From positions 1 through 43,402 of the IMG/VR virus record IMGVR_UViG_3300025853_000186: a stretch of DNA of 43,402 nt; one strand, given 5' to 3'. The notes under the pieces are model-generated. The model made no database searches and had not been told where the DNA came from. It saw nothing but the letters and a program-made list of their open reading frames with translations. Both the position numbers and the translations under genes were made by a program. This DNA is from a virus. Positions within the stretch are counted from its first letter, which is position 1; each line of letters starts with the position of its first letter. Shown here piece by piece: positions 8,922 through 19,376 of this stretch.

Positions 8922-11413
8922 TGCATAACATAAAAAGCATTACTCAAAAAGACCGTTATGGTAATATGTTTTCTCTCGAAATGTTTGAAGACCAAGGCAT
9001 ACCTATGCTAATGATGATTCCTGATATGCCTAATGGGTTTAACGGAGCAGACACAAACAATCATCCAGGGAAACCTAAAGGAACTGATACAGTACCTGCA
9101 TGGCTAACCCCTGGAGAAAACGTTGTTAATGCTGAAGCATCTCGTCTTCCTGGTAATCAAGAAAAAATTGATGCTATGAATGAAGAGGGTCGTGCTATAC
9201 AACAAGCGCAAGGTGGTCCTATTCCTACTTATGAAGCTGATGGTGGTAAGATACCGCTGATGTATTCAGCAGAAGGGACTACTGAAGATGATCTACTGCG
9301 TAGATTCCTTGAGCTAGAAGAAGGTAAGCGTAATACAGCATACCTAGACTCTGCAGGTGTACCCACCATTGGTTTTGGCAGTACTCGCGGTGTTCAAATG
9401 GGTGATAAGATTAATGATACGCAAGCTCGTCAAAAGTTAATGGCAGATATGCGTGTTGCAGAAGAAGATTATAACAAGTTAGTTACTGCTGATCTTAACC
9501 CTAATCAACAAGCAGCTGTTAAATCGCTTCTGTTTAATATTGGTGGACCACAATTTGCTAATAGTAAAGCACGTGCTGCACTTAATGCAGGTGACTTTGA
9601 TGCCTTTCAGAAAGAAGCTTCAGAGTTTCGTATGGCAGATAGTAAAGTTATTCCTGGTCTTGAAGCTCGTAGAGCTAGAGAAATGTCATTGTTTAATAAG
9701 CCAATTGCTCAAGCAGTTGCGGAACAACAAACAGCGGATAAGCCCTCTATTATACCACCAGTGGTAGGTATGCTTGGTGATCAAAAGGTTTACTCAGACG
9801 ATATGGGTGAATTTGTGATGACACCAGAAGGTGAGTCTTATCTTGATAATGATCAGCTTAAAGCTGCAGGGCTAGAGATTACGCCTGTACCACCAGTAGA
9901 TTTAAATGAGGCACCCCCAAAACTCTATAAAGAAATTTCTATTGGTCAAATTGATCCTTATACTGGCGAAGAAATTGTAACTGATTCAAAAGATCTGTCT
10001 GGTACAGCTATTCCACAATCAAAAGATGAGTATGAGCAATTAAAAGTAGCAATTGATGAATCTACTAAAGTGCCTGAAATTGAAACGCCTCCAACTCCAG
10101 AATACGATCCTGAAGCAACAGGCGAAGATCTTTCACCTGCCGATCAAGCAGCTGCGGATAAAGCCAAGGTAGCTGAAGATTTAGCTAAACAAAATCCAGC
10201 TACTAAAGATATAACTCAGTCTGATGAAGATGTAACAGGTGCAGGTAGAGATTTATTAACAAAAGATCCTACCTTTGCAGAGTCTATTACACAAGGGTTT
10301 AAAGACTTGTTTAGCGAGATGTTTGAGCCTAAAGAAATTGCTCGTATGATTGTTAATTATGCAGGTTCTCGTGCATTAGGCTATGATCATAGTACTTCTT
10401 TAAACTATTCAGCAAAGACTTATGTTAAAACAATTGCTGCTGACTTAGCTGCAAGGAAAAAGTTTATCACTAATAAAGATAACCTTGAAAACTTTACAGC
10501 TGAATCTCTTAAACGATACCAAGAAACAGGTGACATTGGTGTGCTAGAAGATAAAGGTGGTAGCGCTCCAAATTATAATCAGACTTCTGGAAATGCTTTT
10601 ATTAAGGGTATTGGTGTAGTTCAAAAGTTTAAGGATAGTAAGAGTGGTGTTGAAGCAGTTGAGTATAAAGGTAAACTGACACCAGTAACACACCCAGATG
10701 TTATTAAACTTATTGAACCTTGGAATGAAGGTGTTTATGGAGTTGCAGCAACTAAGAAAAGCTTTTTTGACTTTGCAAAAGGACAAGGTAGCTATTTAAA
10801 CAATGAAGCAGGATTAAAAACAGGAACTAAAAATGATACATCTTACGATGATCGAGTTGATTTTCCTGAAGAAAAACTAGCTCAAGAAGCTAATATTAGG
10901 TTTAGAGAAATACTAAAACAAAATGGTGCTTCAGTAAGAGATATTCCTGATCTTATGAATGATGTTAACTCTGCAATGAGCAGATTTATGGAAGATACTA
11001 TTGCCTATAAGCAAAAACGTAGAACAACGAAGCCTCTTTCTGTTAGAGCGTATATTAATGATTCTACAATAGAAGTATTAACCGATGTACCTCAAAGTCA
11101 AATAGGTGCAACATCAGTAAACAATACTAATGAGCTGAATAAACGGATTAAAGCTAGTATGAGAATTACAGACCCTAAAGATAAACGTTATGCAGAAGAT
11201 TACTACAATCAATGGCAAGCAACTTATCAGGCATACAGAGCATTACCGCTTGATGTTAAAAATAAATTTGTTGCTGATGCTGCAAAACAAATTGCAGATA
11301 ATCCAAAGGATGAAGCAAAACACTATAGTGGATTTACTTTATGGGCAAGTAAAACTTCTGATTCTGAAATAGCTAAGATTATTTCTGAATTAAAAGCAGC
11401 AGGAAAATTATAA
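8921..11413 (+). CDS. Virion protein with internal GH24 (T4-lysozyme-type) muramidase domain, 830 aa
   Basis: Likely virion-associated peptidoglycan hydrolase that opens the cell wall at DNA entry. The GH24 catalytic triad fits with exact spacing: E134 (LEEGKRN), D143 (YLDSAG) and T149 (PTIGFG) correspond to E11, D20 and T26 of T4 lysozyme. The domain spans roughly residues 122-265. The N-terminal TVPAWLTPGENVVNAEAS stretch resembles a motif seen in tail and core proteins that carry lytic domains. Residues 400-830 are helical and unassigned. The ATG overlaps the upstream stop (ATAATG). The size and the structural neighbourhood argue against a lysis endolysin, although a dual role cannot be excluded. 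Confidence 0.85.
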   Translation: MHNIKSITQKDRYGNMFSLEMFEDQGIPMLMMIPDMPNGFNGADTNNHPGKPKGTDTVPAWLTPGENVVNAEASRLPGNQEKIDAMNEEGRAIQQAQGGPIPTYEADGGKIPLMYSAEGTTEDDLLRRFLELEEGKRNTAYLDSAGVPTIGFGSTRGVQMGDKINDTQARQKLMADMRVAEEDYNKLVTADLNPNQQAAVKSLLFNIGGPQFANSKARAALNAGDFDAFQKEASEFRMADSKVIPGLEARRAREMSLFNKPIAQAVAEQQTADKPSIIPPVVGMLGDQKVYSDDMGEFVMTPEGESYLDNDQLKAAGLEITPVPPVDLNEAPPKLYKEISIGQIDPYTGEEIVTDSKDLSGTAIPQSKDEYEQLKVAIDESTKVPEIETPPTPEYDPEATGEDLSPADQAAADKAKVAEDLAKQNPATKDITQSDEDVTGAGRDLLTKDPTFAESITQGFKDLFSEMFEPKEIARMIVNYAGSRALGYDHSTSLNYSAKTYVKTIAADLAARKKFITNKDNLENFTAESLKRYQETGDIGVLEDKGGSAPNYNQTSGNAFIKGIGVVQKFKDSKSGVEAVEYKGKLTPVTHPDVIKLIEPWNEGVYGVAATKKSFFDFAKGQGSYLNNEAGLKTGTKNDTSYDDRVDFPEEKLAQEANIRFREILKQNGASVRDIPDLMNDVNSAMSRFMEDTIAYKQKRRTTKPLSVRAYINDSTIEVLTDVPQSQIGATSVNNTNELNKRIKASMRITDPKDKRYAEDYYNQWQATYQAYRALPLDVKNKFVADAAKQIADNPKDEAKHYSGFTLWASKTSDSEIAKIISELKAAGKL

Positions 11414-11419
11414 CACTAA

Positions 11420-11480
11420 ATCCCTAAGAGATCATTAACACGCCCTTATAGGGGTGGATCCCTTAGGGATACTTTATTTT
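11420..11480 (+). promoter_or_regulatory. Nested inverted repeats around the promoter; 5' leader hairpin or weak terminator
   Basis: ATCCCTAAG at 11420-11428 can pair with CTTAGGGAT at 11462-11470, enclosing the promoter. Alternatively ATCCC/GGGAT at 11458-11470 forms a compact hairpin, followed by the T-rich ACTTTATTTTT. The compact form could terminate transcripts from the lysozyme gene or cap the transcripts that start at 11451. A similar hairpin follows the promoter at 32092, which favours a leader role. Confidence 0.45.
11434..11450 (+). promoter_or_regulatory. Putative phage RNA polymerase promoter (rightward), +1 at about 11451
   Basis: Seventeen bases, ATTAACACGCCCTTATA, followed by GGGG. 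The layout (AC-rich recognition block, TATA, then GG at +1) mirrors T7-type promoters, and nearly the same sequence occurs at 36319-36335 on this strand and at 32109-32093 on the other. It lies in the 80-base gap before the nuclease-headed ejection protein. The matching polymerase would be the 712-residue enzyme encoded at 19687-21804. Confidence 0.65.
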
Positions 11481-11493
11481 TATGGAGGCTTAT

Positions 11494-14400
11494 ATGGCTA
11501 CTAGGCATGAATCAGAAGCTGAAAACACTGCCAAAAACGTACGCAAAAGATTTTTAAAAGGTGCTGACGGAAAGTCGTACGAATGGCTAGACGCTGACTC
11601 TGTTGTAGCTGAAGGTGATGACACTACTATACGACTTAAAGGGTTTAATGCTGCTGAGACTAGCAAGATTATTGATCGGGATGGTGAACTTCGTTTTGTA
11701 CAAGGTCAACTTGGTGCTAAAGAACAAACAGAAGCTATTGCAAATATAGCAGAAGCTGGCGGCTTTAATATCTTTCAAGATACAGGTGAGTTAGACAGCT
11801 ACGGACGCCGATTAGGTACCTTTGTAAATGAAGATGGTGAAGATTTAACTGAAGCAGTTTATTCTTCTGGTTTAGTAGATGTTAATTTATTTACAGATCA
11901 AGAAGGAATTGATGCGGCTAGACGTGGACGTCTACAAGAACAATTACGGGGTACTCGTGGACGTTTTGGCGACATTGTTGATAATGCAATGGGTGATCTT
12001 AAGTATGCGCCTGTTATGTTTAAAGAAACCGCAACAAATGAAAGAGAATACCTTGACTCAGTAATCGAAGTAGTTGCAGAACAAAAAGGGCTTAATCTTT
12101 ATGACGAAGATGAGTATCGTCAAGCATATAACACAGCTATTTCTGGTAATTACGACACGCGTAGTGTTCCTTTTGCAGCAATTGATTTTCGTTATGGTGA
12201 TCGAACTAAAGAAGGCGTAGCATACAATCAGATGACAGAGTCATGGAACACTGGTTGGAAAGGAATGTCAACTGCGTTGTATGGTTTTGCAGAGTTAATA
12301 GGCGTTGAGCTTGGTAGCGATACAATTAAAAATTGGGGCGCGGAAAATGTTGAACAAGCAAAAGATGATCTTGCAAACTCTCCAATACTACGGAACGTTG
12401 ACTACCGGGATGTAGATGGTGTATGGGATGCATGGGAATTCTTTACTAATAATATGGCTATGTCGGCACCTTATCTAGTTACATTAACTGCAGGTCATGT
12501 ATTATCGCCAGTAACTTTCGGTGCATCAGTACCAGTAGCTTACGGTTCTATTCTCGGTACCCATGCAGGTAATGTTTGGAACGATATTGAAGGTCCAAAG
12601 GGTCGTAAAGAAGCATCAGGCGCGATTATCGCGGGAACAGCTATGGCTGTACTAGATCGTATTGGTATGAAAGCTATTATGAAGCCTTCAACCTTGCTTA
12701 CTAAAGAAGGCAGATTGCAAGTTGCTGCTGCTTTAAAGAAACAAAATCCAGGAATGACTTCTGCACAAGCATTAGCTCTTATTAATAAAGAAACAAAGTC
12801 TGTTATTAAAGGTGCTATTGAAGGCATGGGTAATTTTTCTGCTGATCACATTAATAACAGTGCTATTATTAAAGAAGTACTTAAGGGCGCTGGTCGTTCT
12901 GGAGTTATTGAAGGTGTAACAGAGGCTTCTCAAGAAGGTTTAGGTTATTTATCTTCTAAAGCAATGTCAGAAGGTGGACTCAAAGAGAACTTTAATCCTA
13001 ATGAATTCTCAAATATTCTTGCATCATCTGCAGTTGCGGGTGGCGCGTTAGGTACAGGCTTCGGTGGGGCCGGTCAAATAGTAGAAGCTGGCGATCGCTA
13101 TGCTATGCAAAAAGGTTTAATGCTTGGTCGTGTTGATAAGCTAAACCCTTATGATCAACTAAGCCAAGATCTAGGAAAACAAGGTTCTGTATTTAATATT
13201 ACTGAAGAAGCAAGAGCCGCTACGCTTAACCAATCAGGTGGAACTAAAGCAGCACAACGTGCTAGGCAAGGTGAAAAAGCAAGAGGTAATATTTGGTCTA
13301 AGCTAAAAGATCCTACAAAGTATATGCCAGAGCTTTATCGTGCAGCAGCTACGACTGCGTTTAGACCTGAGCTATTGAGAAGATCAGCTGCTGCTAGAAA
13401 GCTTTATGCATTAGTAGGCCAGCCATTAGGTCGTTTATATTCGGGGCGTGACGTACAAGCACAAGAAGCTAAGTATCGTGGGGATATGCTAGGTACTATT
13501 AATCCTCAAAGAGTATTTAAACGCTTTGGAATGGCTGATCGTGTTAGTAACTCTAATAAAATATCAAATATGATTAGACGATTTTATATTGCGGGTGGAG
13601 ATCCGGTAGCATTAGCTGACGACAAAGAAGTAATGGAAAACTACGAAGCAATTGAAGCTACTATTAAAGAATTAAAATTATTCTCAGCTATGTCTTATGC
13701 TTTAAAAAATGATAATTATAAAGCACAAGGTAATAACCGTGATAATTTAGCTGCAGATCCAGATGCTTGGTTTAATGATCAAAGTTGGGACTGGCAAAAG
13801 GTGCGTGATAATCGTGAAGCATGGTTTGATTGGATGCGTAAAAATGCTTTAGATAAAGACGGTAATCAATTGTATACTGAAAATGAATTGATAGAGTTAT
13901 ACAATAAAGTATCTAATAATGAAGATGCTACTGATTTTTCTATTGTTGAAGGCATTGAGTATATCCCTGGAGCAGGAAAAGGTGGAACAGAATTGTTATC
14001 ATCTAAACCTGGTTTCGAACAGTTTGCTAATACAGATATAATACAAAATGCAATTAGCACAGCAAATCAAACTGCTAAGTATGCTGCCTATACAGAATAC
14101 TTTGGTGCTGGCGGTAAGTATCTTGATTATCTATTTAATCAAATGGAAAATGAAGGACTTACTCGTGAAGAAATAGCTGAGATGGCTTATCATACTAAGA
14201 GCATTATTGATGCTGGCACAGGTAATTTTAAGTCTATTAAGAATAGAAAGCTTGCAGCGTTTATGCGTACAGCTACATTTTATACTTCGATAGTAGGCTT
14301 ACCGCTTGCAGCGTTTAGTTCATTACCCGAATTTATTATGATGATATATCAAGCTCGTGGAATGAACGACATTAATAGAGCCATTAATATTTTTACAGGT

Positions 14401-15549
14401 GAACTAGTAGGAGCGTTAAAACAAGTAGCTAAGATGAAAATACATCCTTCGTTAGCTAATGTTCCGCTAGGAAATATTTATAGAAATAGTACAAATAAAC
14501 TAATTAGCAGTGGTTTATTTCCAGATGATGCCACAGTAGCTACTCGCTATGGATTAGGTGAGACTGATATTAGTAAAGCTTGGTATCAAAAAGCTTTCTT
14601 TAAATGGACTGGCATTGCCGGAATAACTCAGCTTCAAAGATCAATGGCTGCTGCTGCAGTCTCTGGTTTTGTTTCTGATAGAATTAAAATCCTAATGGCT
14701 AGAAAAGAAGGTACACCTTATAATCAAGATCAGCTAGAAATATACCGGCAGTTAACTAACTTAGGTATGGATGTTGAGAAGTATATCCGAATACAACGCA
14801 AGTATAATTCTAACTATAAAGATTCAGAAGGCAAAACCAGATTTGATAGGCTTATGGATGAAGCTGAAATGGGTGGAGAAATTACTAGCGATATTGATTT
14901 TGTAAAAGATCAGCTAGATACTGTTACTTGGTATTTTACTAATGATCGTATTCAAAACCCGCAAGCGTATAATAGACCTTTGTTCTTTCAAGATCCTCAC
15001 TTCCAATTGTTTGTTCAATTCAATGGATTTATTTCTACTTTCACTGCAAACGTAGTGCCTAAACTTTGGAATGATTATCTTAAGAATGGAAGTCCACGTA
15101 TGAAATATAATACATTTGCACTAGCGGTTACAATGATAGCTGTTGGTGGAGCTTCTCAATGGCTTAAAGATTATATTAAGTTTGGAGGAAGCACTCCGTA
15201 TCTTAATGATGCACAACTTGTGCAACGGGCAATCATGTCTTCAGGTATACTTGGTTCAGCTGAAAGAATAGTACAAGGTGTAGCGCCAATGTATTCTGAT
15301 CGTAATGAAAATATCGTTAGTCGTTTATTTGGTGAAACAGTAGGTGGTGCGCCAACAGTGAGACTAGCAGACACTGCAAGAAAAGCTTTAGTTGAAGCAG
15401 CTTCAGGGGATTATCCAGGTTTCTTAACTCAGACAGGAAAACTATTACCTGTTGGCGGTGCAGTAACACCCGTAAGAAATGTATTTAAAGACTTAATGCA
15501 AGGTCAAGCGCCATCTAAGTGGCCATTTGATCAAGACACAGGAGAATAA
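11494..15549 (+). CDS. Large ejection (internal virion) protein with N-terminal staphylococcal-nuclease-like domain, 1351 aa
   Basis: Residues about 18-130 fit the SNase (thermonuclease) fold with its catalytic spacing: R47 (IRLKG) and E55 (NAAETSK) are eight apart like R35/E43 of SNase, and R105 follows SYG like R87 in KYGR. The rest is a long helical protein with hydrophobic stretches near 325-360 and 915-950, typical of podoviral ejection proteins. I chose ATG 11494 over 11482 because GGAGG at 11484-11488 is then a proper ribosome site. It could act on DNA at entry, or the domain may be a structural or binding relic. Downstream is the putative virion polymerase, three bases away. Confidence 0.7.
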   Translation: MATRHESEAENTAKNVRKRFLKGADGKSYEWLDADSVVAEGDDTTIRLKGFNAAETSKIIDRDGELRFVQGQLGAKEQTEAIANIAEAGGFNIFQDTGELDSYGRRLGTFVNEDGEDLTEAVYSSGLVDVNLFTDQEGIDAARRGRLQEQLRGTRGRFGDIVDNAMGDLKYAPVMFKETATNEREYLDSVIEVVAEQKGLNLYDEDEYRQAYNTAISGNYDTRSVPFAAIDFRYGDRTKEGVAYNQMTESWNTGWKGMSTALYGFAELIGVELGSDTIKNWGAENVEQAKDDLANSPILRNVDYRDVDGVWDAWEFFTNNMAMSAPYLVTLTAGHVLSPVTFGASVPVAYGSILGTHAGNVWNDIEGPKGRKEASGAIIAGTAMAVLDRIGMKAIMKPSTLLTKEGRLQVAAALKKQNPGMTSAQALALINKETKSVIKGAIEGMGNFSADHINNSAIIKEVLKGAGRSGVIEGVTEASQEGLGYLSSKAMSEGGLKENFNPNEFSNILASSAVAGGALGTGFGGAGQIVEAGDRYAMQKGLMLGRVDKLNPYDQLSQDLGKQGSVFNITEEARAATLNQSGGTKAAQRARQGEKARGNIWSKLKDPTKYMPELYRAAATTAFRPELLRRSAAARKLYALVGQPLGRLYSGRDVQAQEAKYRGDMLGTINPQRVFKRFGMADRVSNSNKISNMIRRFYIAGGDPVALADDKEVMENYEAIEATIKELKLFSAMSYALKNDNYKAQGNNRDNLAADPDAWFNDQSWDWQKVRDNREAWFDWMRKNALDKDGNQLYTENELIELYNKVSNNEDATDFSIVEGIEYIPGAGKGGTELLSSKPGFEQFANTDIIQNAISTANQTAKYAAYTEYFGAGGKYLDYLFNQMENEGLTREEIAEMAYHTKSIIDAGTGNFKSIKNRKLAAFMRTATFYTSIVGLPLAAFSSLPEFIMMIYQARGMNDINRAINIFTGELVGALKQVAKMKIHPSLANVPLGNIYRNSTNKLISSGLFPDDATVATRYGLGETDISKAWYQKAFFKWTGIAGITQLQRSMAAAAVSGFVSDRIKILMARKEGTPYNQDQLEIYRQLTNLGMDVEKYIRIQRKYNSNYKDSEGKTRFDRLMDEAEMGGEITSDIDFVKDQLDTVTWYFTNDRIQNPQAYNRPLFFQDPHFQLFVQFNGFISTFTANVVPKLWNDYLKNGSPRMKYNTFALAVTMIAVGGASQWLKDYIKFGGSTPYLNDAQLVQRAIMSSGILGSAERIVQGVAPMYSDRNENIVSRLFGETVGGAPTVRLADTARKALVEAASGDYPGFLTQTGKLLPVGGAVTPVRNVFKDLMQGQAPSKWPFDQDTGE

Positions 15550-15551
15550 TA

Positions 15552-18500
15552 ATGGCACCTAGAAGTGTTCAAAGAAATGCTGGCTTAAACTTTTTTGATA
15601 AACGTAGACAAGAAAAGTTAGCAGCACAAACTGAAACTACAGCACAAGCACAACGCACTGCAGAAACAGAGCGCGCTTCGGCTATCGCAGATGCTCAAGC
15701 AACTCAGGCAACATTAGAAACTCCTGTAGAAACTTTGCAAGCAGCAATGCCAATGACACAAGGAGACCCTACAGGCGCTGAAACGTTTGTAGGAGACTCA
15801 CCTGAAAATATCATGCCTCGTGAACTATCTCCAACTGTGGAGATTGACCCAACAAGAACAATGGAAGACATTGCTGATGTTCCAATGCGACAGTATCAAC
15901 AAGCAGGCATTGTTCCAGACCCTTCTCAAGATGTAGAAAGCCTTGCTACACTTGAAGAAAAAGAAGGGCTTGCTATAGATACGCTATCAAGCGAAGCAAG
16001 TAGCGTTAGGCCAATACTTGCCGATCAACCAACTACTGATCTGTTTACACAAGCAGTAGATGATTATGTAAGCTCAGAAGTCGGTAATGATGATGGTTTT
16101 GTTAGCTTTAAAAGCTTAGTTGATCTTGGAAGCAAAGCTTTGCGTACTGACTCTGGCGGTTTTAATATCTTAGGCTCAGATATCGATGTATCTGGTATCA
16201 GCGATAGCGAGCTTAGCACAGATCCGCAAGGGGTTATCTATCGTAATTCAGATACAATAATGAATGCTTTAAAAAATAATCGAAAGCTAGATCTATTGGA
16301 AGATAACCTTGATCCTACTTCTCAAATTAAACCAGAAGCGGGTCGTGCTGCGATGATGGCTGTCTTAATTGAACTTTCAAATAAGATGGAATTAATTAAC
16401 AGTGAAGCTGATAAATCAGATGATGAACGACAAAACACAAATGGTTTAGATCGTATTATGTTAGGCAGTTCCGTTGGTCGTACATTTGAAAGATTATTAT
16501 ATCCTACTGAAATGGAAAACCCACAAGAGCTTTTCAAGGGCGAAGCGGAAAGATATGGTTATCAATATCGTTTAGAGCCAGCAGAAGCATCTCTATTAGG
16601 TCAAGCATTATTGCAAGGCTTTGTTGATATGCGAGACAATAATCTTGTTCAATCTTTTAGTAGCATTGGCCCAGATGGAAAACCAAAGGTTAGCTTTAGA
16701 ACAACTCGTGAAGGGGATGCTAGGCTATCTGCTATGCGTAGAGGTATTCGACAGCAGCTAGGCATGAGCGCAACAAAAAGTAAACCTGTTTCAACTGTAT
16801 TAACTAAAAATGGAATGTTGAGAGGCGAAGGTGCGTCTACACAAAATGAAATTACTCGTGGTCCTCTTAAAAATAAAAAGACTAAGATAATTGAAGATGG
16901 CGTATCAGCACTTGCTTCGGTATCACATACAGTAGCACCTCATGCCGCAACTTTATTTGCCGGTGTTTTAAAAGCAGGAGAAAAATACTCAGAGGGTGTC
17001 TTTGCAGATGTAACTAAACAAGGTTCTACCTATTTTGAAAATAAAAGAGATGAACTATTACGTGACTACCTTGCTAAAGCAAAATCAATGGGCTTAAAGC
17101 CGGGAGACTTAGGGAGTTATCGAAAACCTGATGGGCAGCTTGTACCATACGGTCAAGGGCTTATTGGTATGGGTAATCTCACTGAAGAACAACGGTTAAT
17201 AAAAGGATTTGAGCAAGCAGCTAGGATCGAAGCAAAACGAATACAACAAAGTCATTTAAGTGAAAGACAAGATACGTTGCTTGATGGTTTTAACCGTGTA
17301 AATAGTTCTTTTTATTATGGGTATACAGTAATTAATAATTCTTCACGCATGATGATTGCTAACGATGAGCTTAACTATCAGTCTAGTAAGTTAGCTCGTT
17401 TTTTAGTAAGTGGAACTCTACCTTCTTTGTTTAGTAAAAATAAAGATGGTGGGGCTGCAGCCCTAAACTCAGCAATTAAAAAGCTAGAGAATAATACTAA
17501 TAAGGCTCCTGGTGATAAAGGATATCAACGACTTACTACTGAAGAAGGTTTTTTCAGAGTAATTGCAAGATCAGTTGTTGTCGGTGCAGATAAGCTATCT
17601 CCAGCAGATCAAGTAAAAGCATTGCAGTTAGATCTAGTAACAGGTAAAGACGGTCCTAATGGTGGTCCAGCTATGCGGTATATTAAATTCGGTAGGCAAT
17701 TGATTGAGTATACACAAGCAAACGCTGACTACCATAATCAGGTACAAGCAGCCATTAACGCCCGTCAGCCAGTTCCTGAAGCTCCCGAATTACTTTTAAC
17801 ACAAGATCTAAACGATTTCTTGGCTTTGCATAATAAAAATGATACTTTTTATTTTGCATTAGATGCATTGCATGAGCTTGCAAGATATCACAGTACTCCT
17901 AAAGGTGAAAAGTTTGGATCAAGAGTTAAAGCAGAGATAGATGGTAACTCTAACGGTGCAGTTATCCAAGCTTATCAAATGGGTGTCGAGAATATTCTTA
18001 AACGTGGTGGTGTTTTATATGCTAAGATTGGATCCAAAGGAACCGCTTTAAAGAAATTAGGTCCAGATCAAAGTTTAACCGATCTTACTCGCGAAGAAGC
18101 TGAAGAGTATGAATTAGACATTCGTGAAGATGTGTTCAGTGTAATGGCATCACAACCCTCCGTAGCTAAGGACTTGAATTGGTCTGCCGCATTTGATGCT
18201 ATTGGTAGGGACTCTACGTTAGTTAAAAAGCTAATGAAGTTACCAATTATGACATCTATTTACGGTAAAGATCCTAAATTCCATAGTGATACTGCTAAAA
18301 AGTTTATATCAGATAACCCTAAAATATTCTCAGCTATGCTAGCAACAGGTAACTTAACTAATGCACAGCTAGAAGAGCAGTTAACTAAACACCTAGAAGT
18401 TGGTTTAACTCTAGGTCTTGGTGGCGCGCTAGACCATCAGCGTATCGCTAAACGCAATGGTAGAGCGCATGTTTTTGGCAATGAAATCTTTGTTATGAAA

Positions 18501-19376
18501 GGTGAAAATGGATGGGATATTCAAGCCGGTGGTATTGAATATATACCAAAAGATACTTTACCTCGTATGGCAAGTCGTAAAGATAAAACTAATTTAGTTA
18601 CTTTCGGCCCAGGAGCTAGACGTAATGTAGCTGATATTACTGTTACAGAGCCTCGCTCATCTGCTGCTGTTAGAAATACCCCTAAATATGTAGGTGAGGG
18701 TAGCTACTCTAAAGCAGAGATCGGTGGCAAGCTTATGAATCAAGCGGCAGTAAACGCTACTCAAAATATTGATGCTACGGTTGCACAGTTAACCGTAGCT
18801 AGTGTAGTTAATCGTAGGCCTAATGGTTTAGTTATGCAAGTCTATGATGCATTCATGGGTGACTCAACAACTTTTGCTGATCTTGAGAATACAGCTAACA
18901 CTGTTTTTGATAAAGTAAACCAAAGCTATAATATGCTCGAAGAGGAATTAAAAGCATTTGATCAGATGGTAGCTAGGGTTAAGCAAAAAATTGCAGAGAA
19001 AAGAAAGACTGGAGATACTTTTGATATTGGCACTGAAGGCGAATACAAAGGTATGGGTGATTTTGTAAACACTACACCAGATGGTACCCGCCGTTGGGCA
19101 GCTATTATCGGTAAAGATATGATTGATGATTCTGAAAAGAAAAGAGCTATTGCAGCTGCTTCGGAGTTAATAAATCAAATTGTAGATTTACTACCCCCAG
19201 ACACTATGCTAGGTGATCGCTCAGTTAAAATTTCAGCTGATGCATATGAAGCTTTATTTGAAGGTGCTATTGAAGTGCTTAAAATTAGAAGGGATTTAGT
19301 TAATCTTATAGCTAAAACAAATAAACAGCGTAAAGAGCTTAATAGTAAGCCACGGAAACGTGGTCAATACAGCTAA
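15552..19376 (+). CDS. Putative virion RNA polymerase (N4-type single-subunit RNAP) in a 1274-aa ejection protein
   Basis: All four motifs of single-subunit RNA polymerases appear in order. A T/DxxGR-like block (YYGYTVINNSSRMM, R599) is followed by NYQSSKLARFLVSG, matching NFQGSDIARGQLLFANG of this phage's other polymerase. Motif A is EIDGNSNGAVIQAY (D797). Motif B is KLMKLPIMTSIYG (K896 and Y904, eight apart as K631/Y639 in T7). Motif C is MQVYDAFMGD (D1099), preceded by NATQNIDATVAQLTV, which resembles the NFVHSxD helix. The A-B and B-C distances (99 and 203) are close to T7 (94 and 181). Residues 1-160 are Gln/Ala/Thr-rich and probably disordered. Position after ejection proteins fits an injected enzyme. 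Motif calls were made by eye. Confidence 0.72.
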   Translation: MAPRSVQRNAGLNFFDKRRQEKLAAQTETTAQAQRTAETERASAIADAQATQATLETPVETLQAAMPMTQGDPTGAETFVGDSPENIMPRELSPTVEIDPTRTMEDIADVPMRQYQQAGIVPDPSQDVESLATLEEKEGLAIDTLSSEASSVRPILADQPTTDLFTQAVDDYVSSEVGNDDGFVSFKSLVDLGSKALRTDSGGFNILGSDIDVSGISDSELSTDPQGVIYRNSDTIMNALKNNRKLDLLEDNLDPTSQIKPEAGRAAMMAVLIELSNKMELINSEADKSDDERQNTNGLDRIMLGSSVGRTFERLLYPTEMENPQELFKGEAERYGYQYRLEPAEASLLGQALLQGFVDMRDNNLVQSFSSIGPDGKPKVSFRTTREGDARLSAMRRGIRQQLGMSATKSKPVSTVLTKNGMLRGEGASTQNEITRGPLKNKKTKIIEDGVSALASVSHTVAPHAATLFAGVLKAGEKYSEGVFADVTKQGSTYFENKRDELLRDYLAKAKSMGLKPGDLGSYRKPDGQLVPYGQGLIGMGNLTEEQRLIKGFEQAARIEAKRIQQSHLSERQDTLLDGFNRVNSSFYYGYTVINNSSRMMIANDELNYQSSKLARFLVSGTLPSLFSKNKDGGAAALNSAIKKLENNTNKAPGDKGYQRLTTEEGFFRVIARSVVVGADKLSPADQVKALQLDLVTGKDGPNGGPAMRYIKFGRQLIEYTQANADYHNQVQAAINARQPVPEAPELLLTQDLNDFLALHNKNDTFYFALDALHELARYHSTPKGEKFGSRVKAEIDGNSNGAVIQAYQMGVENILKRGGVLYAKIGSKGTALKKLGPDQSLTDLTREEAEEYELDIREDVFSVMASQPSVAKDLNWSAAFDAIGRDSTLVKKLMKLPIMTSIYGKDPKFHSDTAKKFISDNPKIFSAMLATGNLTNAQLEEQLTKHLEVGLTLGLGGALDHQRIAKRNGRAHVFGNEIFVMKGENGWDIQAGGIEYIPKDTLPRMASRKDKTNLVTFGPGARRNVADITVTEPRSSAAVRNTPKYVGEGSYSKAEIGGKLMNQAAVNATQNIDATVAQLTVASVVNRRPNGLVMQVYDAFMGDSTTFADLENTANTVFDKVNQSYNMLEEELKAFDQMVARVKQKIAEKRKTGDTFDIGTEGEYKGMGDFVNTTPDGTRRWAAIIGKDMIDDSEKKRAIAAASELINQIVDLLPPDTMLGDRSVKISADAYEALFEGAIEVLKIRRDLVNLIAKTNKQRKELNSKPRKRGQYS

